The translations under genes were made by a program, and so were the position numbers. A stretch of 64,000 nt of DNA. Source: Distichodus sexfasciatus. Its lineage: Eukaryota > Chordata > Actinopteri > Characiformes > Distichodontidae. The notes beneath the pieces were generated by a model. The model ran no database searches. It was not told the origin of the DNA and saw nothing but the letters and a program-made list of their open reading frames with translations. Where the stretch lies: positions 1,443,091-1,507,090 of the forward strand of contig JAVGVS010000093.1 of NCBI GenBank assembly GCA_032718565.1, given 5' to 3'. Positions 57,850-64,000 of this stretch are shown here, piece by piece (the first letter of the stretch is position 1; each line of letters begins with the position of its first letter).

Positions 57850-58330
57850 AGAGTGGTGACAGGGATGGAGTGGGCAGAGTCACTGATGGAGTGGGCAGAG
57901 CCAGGGTCAGAGTGGGCGGAGCCAGGGATGAAGTGGGAGGAACCAAAGGCAGAGCCAGGAGTGAGGTGGGCAGAGCCAAGAGTGAAGTGGGTAAAGCCAG
58001 GGGTGGAGACAGGAGTGAAGTGGGTGGAGCCAGGGGTGGAGACAGGAATGAAGGACAAAAAGTATCTGGGCCCAGAGTTCAGAGAGGGCAAAGCCAAGGA
58101 TGGAGTGGGCAGAGCCAAGGACAGAGTGGGAGGAACCAAAGGCAGAGCCAAGTGGCAGAGGTGTGAAGTGGCAGAGCCAGGAGTGAAATGGGTGGAGCCA
58201 GGGGCAGACTTTAGGACCAAGTGGGTGGAGCCTGTGGCAGAGCCTTACGCAAAGTGGGTGGAGCCTGAAGTGAAGAAGCAGAGCCCAATGCAGAGCTTGG
58301 AGTGAAATGGACAAAGCCTGACGTGAAGGG
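57850..58330. repeat. Degenerate GAGTGGGCAGAGCCA repeats
   Basis: Irregular ~15-36-bp units (GTGGGCAGAGCCAGG, AAGTGGGTGGAGCC) with a different period from the 30-bp array. Confidence 0.75.
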
Positions 58331-58475
58331 GGTGGAGCCAGAGGAGGAGGGATGTGGAGGGAAGAGTCTTCTTTGGCAGAGGGATGGTTGGAGCTACAGC
58401 CTGTTCCTACAGCTGCCGGACTACCCTAGCCTCACCTCCAAGGCTTCCAGTACCTCCATATTGGGTCTGACCATC

Positions 58476-58966
58476 TATCACATCCCGCATTGAAGCACAT
58501 GAAGGCATGATACCTTTTGCAAGCCTTTATTCACAAAACCCAAAACAGAAAAGAGGCGCAATGGCCAGAAATGAAAAAGAAACGGTCTTCCAAAAACAGC
58601 GCTCCAACACAGGGGGCTATGATGAGGGTGTACAGACAGAAAACAGGGAAAAACCAAACTTATATAAGCAAACTGGGGGCTGGAGTCATTAACTAAGGGA
58701 AAACCTAATCAATAAACAACCTAAATTACCGAAAGAAGAGGCAACCAATCGAAACTAGGGGCTGGACTGAAACACAGGTGGGATAAGTAATAAACACTGA
58801 TCTATCATTAAGACACAATGGGACTAGACAGAGACAGACAAGGACTAGACAGACAAGAGACATGAGACAGAACTAAATGGGGAAATGGTAGCACCGTGTG
58901 GCTGCCCATCTGAAGTTTGAGGGGGGACTGTCTGGCTTTTTATCAAAGTCCAGGGGGGCTAAGACA
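58476..58966 (-). repeat. Right LTR, intact length
   Basis: 491 bp, TATCACATCCCGCATTG...GGGGGGCTAAGACA. The outer-side CA is kept; the inner TG is mutated to TA. It serves as the uninterrupted reference for the left LTR. Confidence 0.88.
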
Positions 58967-59461
58967 GTTTCTAATCAAACCATTAGAAAAAATCACCAGT
59001 CTGTTAGCTGCAGATTTAGAGGCCCCGCAGCTGGGCGAGTGGGTGACAATTTGGCAGCATAGATGGAGAGCCCAAGCTTAGGTGAAATCTAGTCCCAAGT
59101 ACCACTATCCATCTATCAGCATGTCGAACAGATTTCACTTGCTCAGTGAAACACCAGCTGAGACACCTGTTGAACATGCTCTGGTGATAGGTGATTCTGT
59201 TGTATTGCACATGAAAATAGCTAGACCCTAAGCAGCACCAGCAGTCAAGGTAAATTGTTTACTGGGAGCCAGAGAGCTGGACATCATGGCCAATCTTAAG
59301 GTGTTGGCCAGAAATAGATGTAGATATTCCAGGATAGTCATCCACGTCTGCACCAACATCGTCAAGCTCAGACAGTCTGAAGTAACCAAAAGTAATTTTA
59401 AAGACGTGTGTGCGCTATCCAAGACAATGTCACAGACAGTAATTCTCTCTGACCCTCTCCC
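58967..59461. other. No gene recognised
   Basis: Flank of the LTR element. Short frames only. Confidence 0.4.
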
Positions 59462-59527
59462 AACTAGACATAGAGCCAGGACCTTCTTGTTGTGGGGTGA
59501 CATTAACCACTGTGCCACTGTGCTACC
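59462..59527 (-). mobile_element. SINE head fragment
   Basis: On the minus strand GTGGCACAGTGGTTAATG and the following AGAAGGTCCTGGCTC match the tRNA-derived head of the SINE at 15655-16023. Confidence 0.7.
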
Positions 59528-59589
59528 TACAAATTATTATTCCTTAGAATTGCAGATGTGTCTAAAAAATCTAAATCTTTGTTGCTGCC

Positions 59590-60850
59590 CCTCATTACAA
59601 TTTACTGTCCACTAGGTCCATATTCTGAATTTTTAACTGAATTTGCAGAATTTCTTTCAGACTTGGTTATTTCAACCGAAAGAGGGAGCCCTACCATGGT
59701 CATGTCATCAGTGAACTTGGTGATGTGGTTTGAGCTGTGCAGAGCAGCACAATCGTGAGTCAGAAGTGTAAACAGCATTGAGCTGCAACCACAGCCCTGA
59801 GGAGCTCCTGTGCTCAGTCTGATGGTGCTGTCCTCTCTGACAGCAGTGCAGTGTATATGGCTCAGTTGACCTGTTTGGGCGATATGCAAACTGCAGTGGG
59901 TCCAGTGAGTTGGGGATGGTGCTTTTCACCTGTGCCATGAGATGTCTCTCAAAGCACTTCATGATAAATGGGGTCAGTGCAAAGAGATGGTAGGCATTCA
60001 GGCAGGACACTGAAGATATCTTTGACACTGGGATGATGATGGTGGCCTTGAAGCCTGCTGGGATGATCCTGAACACACATCCTGGAATGTCTGGTCCAGC
60101 AGTCTTTCATTGGTTGACTGTGGTGAAAGTTCTCCTCAGGTCATCTGCAGGCAGAGAGATGATCTGGTCAGTAGTGGGAGGCGAGGCTTTCATTGCATGT
60201 AGATTCTGCAAACTCCAAATTCATGCAGTTATTGTACATAGCTGCTTGCTTGAACATGCTCCAGTCTGTGCACTCAAAACAGTCCTGAAGTGCTGAGACA
60301 GCTCCACTGGGCCAGGAGAGATGGTTCTCCTGGTAGGTCTTGTGCGTTTTAACAGAGATGTGTACACAGGCAGTAACTTGACCGTTGGGTCATGAAAAGA
60401 GCTAATGTGGGGGCACGCAGCTGCTTTGTAGGCACCACACACATTGGTCCAAACAGTTCTCTCCCCTTGTAGCAAATTCAACATGTTGGTAAAATGTGGT
60501 TAGATCTGACTTCAGATTTGCGTAGTTGAAGTTGCTAGCAACAATGAAAATGGTCTGGAGCTTGTTAATAGACTTGTACAATTCATCTAGTGCCAGGTTA
60601 GCATTAGCACTAGGCAGCAAGAACACGGCTACTACTAGCACCACAGAGAATTCTCTTGACAGTTAGAATGGGTGAGAGTTTTTATGACTAAAAACTATCT
60701 GTGGTGAGCAGTGGTGACTCACTTCAGCAGAGTTTGTGCACCAGGGTTTGTTGATGTAGACACGCAAACTGCCTCCGCAGCTCATACTAGACAAAGAGAC
60801 TTCTCTGTTGGCTCGGTAGCATGCTAACCCATCTAACTGGATAGCCATGT
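59590..60850 (-). pseudogene. LINE fragment: endonuclease and RT, heavily decayed
   Basis: Minus strand from 60848: MAIQLDGLACYRANREVSLS and GGSLRVYINKPWCTNSAEVS (endonuclease start), then ANLALDELYKSINKLQTIFI, FYQHVEFATRGENCLD, and RT pieces FRIIPAGFKATIIIPVSK, LDPLQFAYRPNRSTE, STGAPQGCGCSSMLF and KFTDDMTMVG (first letter of FADD region altered). Multiple frameshifts. Same broad family as the LINEs at 41121 and 51363. Confidence 0.85.
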
Positions 60851-60879
60851 TTCCATAAAACTAACTTAATTTTTGCAGG

Positions 60880-61790
60880 AAATCAGATTTATGAAAGACT
60901 TCATTCTGGGATTAGATGCAAACTTATCACAAAGACTACTCTGCTGAAGATAGTAAATGATCTTCTCTTATCTGCTGATCAAGGCTATGCCTCACTCCTA
61001 GTGCTGCTTGATCTTAGTGCTGCTTTTTATACTATAGCTCATACCATTATCCTAGATAGGCTTGAACATGCAGTTGGTATCAGAGGAGTGGCCTTCTCTT
61101 ATCTTTCAGACCGCTATCAGTATGTGAATATGAATAGTGATTCCTCAGAATGTCATGGTGAAATATGGAGTGCCGTAAGGTTTAGTTTTAGGTCCCATGC
61201 TATTTTCACTACACGTGCTACCTTTAGGCGAAGTTATTCATAAGGATGGAGTTACTGTTTTGTAGAGAAAGTGGCTCATGTTTATTACCTCCAGGCCCAA
61301 AGTTCATAAAATAAACTCCAGCTAGTCCAGAATGCATCAGCCAGAGTCCTCACTAAATCTAAAAAATATGATCACCCCAGTTACTATCTTCACTCCACTG
61401 GCTGCCAGTTAAATTTCATGTCAACTATAAAATACTATTCTTAACTTATAAAGTATGTGAGTGACTTCATTTACAACTACAGTCCAACTTGTGCATTTTG
61501 ATTGTAAAACTAAGGTCTTTTATTAATACCCAGAATAAAGAACATTACCTTGGGGGGGAAGAGCACTTGCTCATAAAGAACCACAGTTGTGGAATAAACT
61601 TCCTATAAGTGTTCAGTGCTCAGAAACAATCAAGGCTCAAGACCTACCTCTTTAGTCAGTTTTTTGGATATTAAAGTCCCTTTTTCTGAAGGTAAAGGTG
61701 AGATCTGGGGGCTAATGGTCAGTTGACATTAACTCTCGCTGATCGCTCAAGTTTGTTGACCGTGGTTTGGCATGGAAATTACAACAATGT
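60880..61790 (+). pseudogene. LINE fragment related to 34839-37576
   Basis: Plus strand shows LLDLSAAFYTIAHTIILDRL, then EHAVGIRGVAFSYLSDRYQY, matching LLDLSAAFDTVDHAILLDRL of the 34.8-kb copy. It later contains LHWLPVKFHVNYK-type and GGRALAHKEPQLWNK-type residues with stops and deletions. The catalytic FADD segment is lost. It lies head-to-head with the minus LINE at 59590-60850. Confidence 0.85.
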
Positions 61791-61800
61791 CATTTAATTA

Positions 61801-63307
61801 GGGGGCCATGCAGTGGAACACTGTGTGGTCCCCTATTGTTATTGTGCCGATTTTTTTTTCTGCCTCAAAACGCGTTGTGGAGAAAAAACGGTAAGACCTA
61901 CAGCTTTGAAATTTGGCAGGTAGGTCCGGTACCTCACCCGCTACTCAGGCAAACAAAAAATTGCACCAAAATAAGCTATTTTGCAATTTTCCAAAAAAAA
62001 TAGCATTTTGCCGAATAAATGTTGAACCGTAGCTCCGATTCTCAAAAATCTTATATCATCTTATTCTTTGGTTTAAAACAAATTTTTTAGACCCTCGCAT
62101 CTATTTCTGCCTTATTTGAATTTTCGCTAATTTGCATAAAATGAAATCCCATTTCTTTCCCATTTTTGTCCAATCTCCATGCAACTGGTGTCATTTGAAT
62201 CCCAAGACACTCTTCTTTAATTATTATCAAGCACATTTTTAATTTAGGTCTTCATTTTTATGTAATATGCAAATAAATGTGCTCGGCTTGGCATCGGATT
62301 GCAACACCACACACCGAGTGTCATAGAAATTCGGCTCAGGGTGGGCAACAGCTTTGAAATTTGGCAGGTAGGTTCCTTGACTCTACCCAATACAGAGCCA
62401 AAAAAATCAGTGCCATTTTGCCGATATAAACATTATTTACTACTTAGGCAAATAAAAATAATTGCACCACTCTACCACTTGGTGGCGCTAATAAGCTATT
62501 ATGCGTTTTCCATAATAATTGCACCACTCTACCACTTGGTGGTGCTAATAAGCTATTATGCATTTTCCATAATAACTTTTGAATCGTAGCTCCGATTCTT
62601 AAAAATCTTATATTATCTTATTTCTTAGGTCAAGACGAATCTTAATAAACCCCCGTGTCTATTTTTCAATCGGCATAACTAGTCAACTAGATCCTGGATT
62701 TTTATCCAATCTGCATGTAACTGGTATTATTTCAATTCCAAGACATTCTTCTTTAATTATTATCAAGTATATTTTTAATTTAAGTCTTCATTAGGCTGTA
62801 TTTTTTTAAATAAATGTGCTCGGCTTCGTATAGTAATGCAATGCCACACACTGAATATCATAGAAACCTAGCTCTGAGTGAGCTACCGCTAATTTTCATA
62901 ATATGAAATCGTATTATTTAAATCTCAGTATATTCTTCTTTAATAGTTATTGAGCACATTTTTCATTAACCTATTCATATGGCTATATTATGCAAATCAA
63001 TACTTTGAAACAAATTAAGCAAGACATATGTTTGAACAAACTTTAAAACTTTACTATAATTTACAGTTTTTAGACACTCTCTTATAGTAATTATTAAGCC
63101 CATTTTCAGGTATTTCTTTATATGGCTGCAAAGCTTCACTTCAAAGTTGATATCCCACTTATTGGCGCCATAATAAACTATTTTAAAGTTAGCCTAATAA
63201 GTTTTGAACCGTAAATACATAGAAAAAAAGATGAAAGATATCAAATCTCAACATATATGTACCTCAATTCGTAAAAAACTGATAAAGCTGCAAACTGCAT
63301 GGCCCCC
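61801..63307. mobile_element. DNA transposon with 14-bp perfect inverted ends, non-coding
   Basis: GGGGGCCATGCAGT at 61801 and its exact inverse ACTGCATGGCCCCC ending at 63307. TA lies directly before the left end and one base after the right end, so a TA duplication is possible but not exact. The interior repeats itself: blocks near 61900-62290 recur at 62350-62830, with weaker echoes at 62915 and 63065. No transposase frame. Confidence 0.7.
62461..62575. repeat. 57-bp tandem duplication
   Basis: AATTGCACCACTCTACCACT + TGGTGGYGCTAATAAGC occurs twice, 57 bp apart. Confidence 0.88.
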
Positions 63308-63499
63308 GTAATAACTGCTTGCAGTTATATTTGTTTTTGAAATATGTTTTACAAAGCCAGAATGTTGAGCTGTCAAAATAGTAATATGTCATACCTGTGA
63401 AACAATATATATATATTGGCCCGCCACCACCACCCCCCTTCGGAGGACAACTTTATTCATTTATTTGTGTTATTTATTTCTATATCATTCTATTAGTTT

Positions 63500-63640
63500 G
63501 TTTCAGTAATAAACTTCAATCTGACAGGGGGAGAGGGAAGGGATAAAGACAAAGAAGAGAGAAAGAAAGAGAAGAGAAACACAGTGCTGAAAGAGATAGA
63601 GAAAAGATGGGAAAGGAAGTGAAAATTTCATGGGGCAGCT
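63500..63640. repeat. Polypurine (GA-rich) tract
   Basis: Long AG-only stretches such as AGAGAGAAAGAAAGAGAAGAG near 63560; low complexity. Confidence 0.8.
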
Positions 63641-63774
63641 GCTGCATCTGTAGCGTAGAATACTGTCACACCAACTTCTGCATCTGAAAAACAAAATCCA
63701 AACACACAAAAAACACACAAACCACTGGCAACACTGTGGTAACACAACAGAAGTCTGCCTGAAATTCGACATTG

Positions 63775-63950
63775 TTTATGTGTGTGGGCCGAGGTATGCG
63801 TGTTTGTCTATATCTGTGTGTACACATGCATATAAGTATATGTGTGTTGATGCATGTGTATGAGTACCTATATGTCGACCCGCATGCGCTTATGAATATA
63901 TGTATGTGCGCACGCATGTGTATCTGAATGTGTGTGCATGTCTGTCACAA
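63775..63950. repeat. TG/TA-rich degenerate microsatellite
   Basis: Alternating TGTGTG, TATATG and CATGTG words. No gene in the final kilobase. Confidence 0.7.
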
Positions 63951-64000
63951 AATGATTTATAATGAGGGTGGAAGGCCACAACAATCAATGCCGGACCACC

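Larger units (their letters stand above)
56338..58475 (-). other. Repetitive interior of the LTR element
   Basis: No gag/pol motif is recognised on either strand. The minus frame 57399-58220 (273 codons) and several overlapping frames on both strands stay open because the repeat unit is a multiple of three. A TGG-start primer-site-like sequence (TGGTCAGACCCAATATGG, minus) lies two bases inside the right LTR. Confidence 0.5.
47189..58966 (-). mobile_element. Non-autonomous LTR retrotransposon split by a DNA transposon
   Basis: Outer ends are TG (47189) and CA (58966), with GTTTC on both sides (47184-47188 and 58967-58971). The right LTR is whole (58476-58966). The left LTR is in two parts, 47189-47537 and 56202-56337, separated by the CCCAGC/TAA element. 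The interior (56338-58475) is ~2.1 kb, mostly tandem repeats, with no pol domain. Without the insert the element is ~3.1 kb. Orientation follows the AATAAA in the LTRs on the minus strand (GTGAATAAAGGCTTGC). Confidence 0.85.

Noticed and set aside
57399..58220. 273-codon minus-strand frame as a real protein
   Set aside because: It spans tandem repeats whose period is a multiple of three, so openness is expected; no domain or start context supports it. It is kept only as repeat description.

Overview
The window looks like teleost fish nuclear DNA from a repeat-dense, gene-poor region. The evidence is a dense mix of fish-type mobile DNA: Tc1-like transposons with transposase relics, hAT and PIF/Harbinger-type MITEs, Ty3/Gypsy elements with chromodomain integrase, L2/CR1/Rex1-group LINEs, and a tRNA-derived fish SINE. 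I see no intact single-copy host gene, no rRNA or true tRNA gene, and no prokaryotic feature. Almost every open reading frame of any size belongs to a mobile element or is an accident of repeats.

Layout. 1-3.5 kb: hAT-type fragments, including one with complete terminal repeats (2271-3452). 4.0-5.6 kb: a foldback Tc1-like relic with ~270-bp terminal inverted repeats; its right end plus flank is duplicated at 7.3-7.8 kb. 9.3-15.6 kb: a minus-strand LTR retrotransposon with 1.2-1.3 kb LTRs, a candidate PBS and PPT, and a mostly non-coding interior. 15.6-16.1 kb: trinucleotide microsatellite and SINE. 16.97-20.56 kb: a Tc1 transposon with a nearly readable transposase, interrupted by a PIF/Harbinger-like MITE and by a solo LTR that itself contains a hAT-type MITE. 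20.95-26.26 kb: a complete but decayed Gypsy element (5-bp duplication TAATG). 26.9-29.1 kb: a hAT-like element, a SINE and a 71-bp tandem repeat. 29.66-34.17 kb: a second Gypsy element with an intact 335-aa integrase/chromodomain frame. 34.8-37.6 kb: an L2/CR1-group LINE with a 569-aa RT frame. 38.2-39.5 kb: rearranged LTR pieces, one inverted. 40.6-42.6 kb: two exons of a fish multicopy gene family (C-terminal part of SAMD3-like proteins) joined to a truncated LINE. 46.5-47.0 kb: a solo LTR. 47.19-58.97 kb: one LTR retrotransposon (duplication GTTTC) whose left LTR is split by an 8.66-kb element with CCCAGC termini and a TAA target duplication. 59.5-61.8 kb: two LINE fragments in opposite orientation. 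61.8-63.3 kb: a transposon with GGGGGCCATGCAGT inverted termini.

The most interesting structure is the 8.66-kb CCCAGC/TAA element (47538-56198). It carries a multi-exon gene of the DUF4806 type, now invaded by a LINE and two Tc1-like elements and carrying frame breaks. The related LTR at 58.5-59.0 kb acts as an empty-site control: it shows one TAA where the element has inserted. The gene therefore appears to be element cargo or an element-encoded protein rather than a resident host gene.
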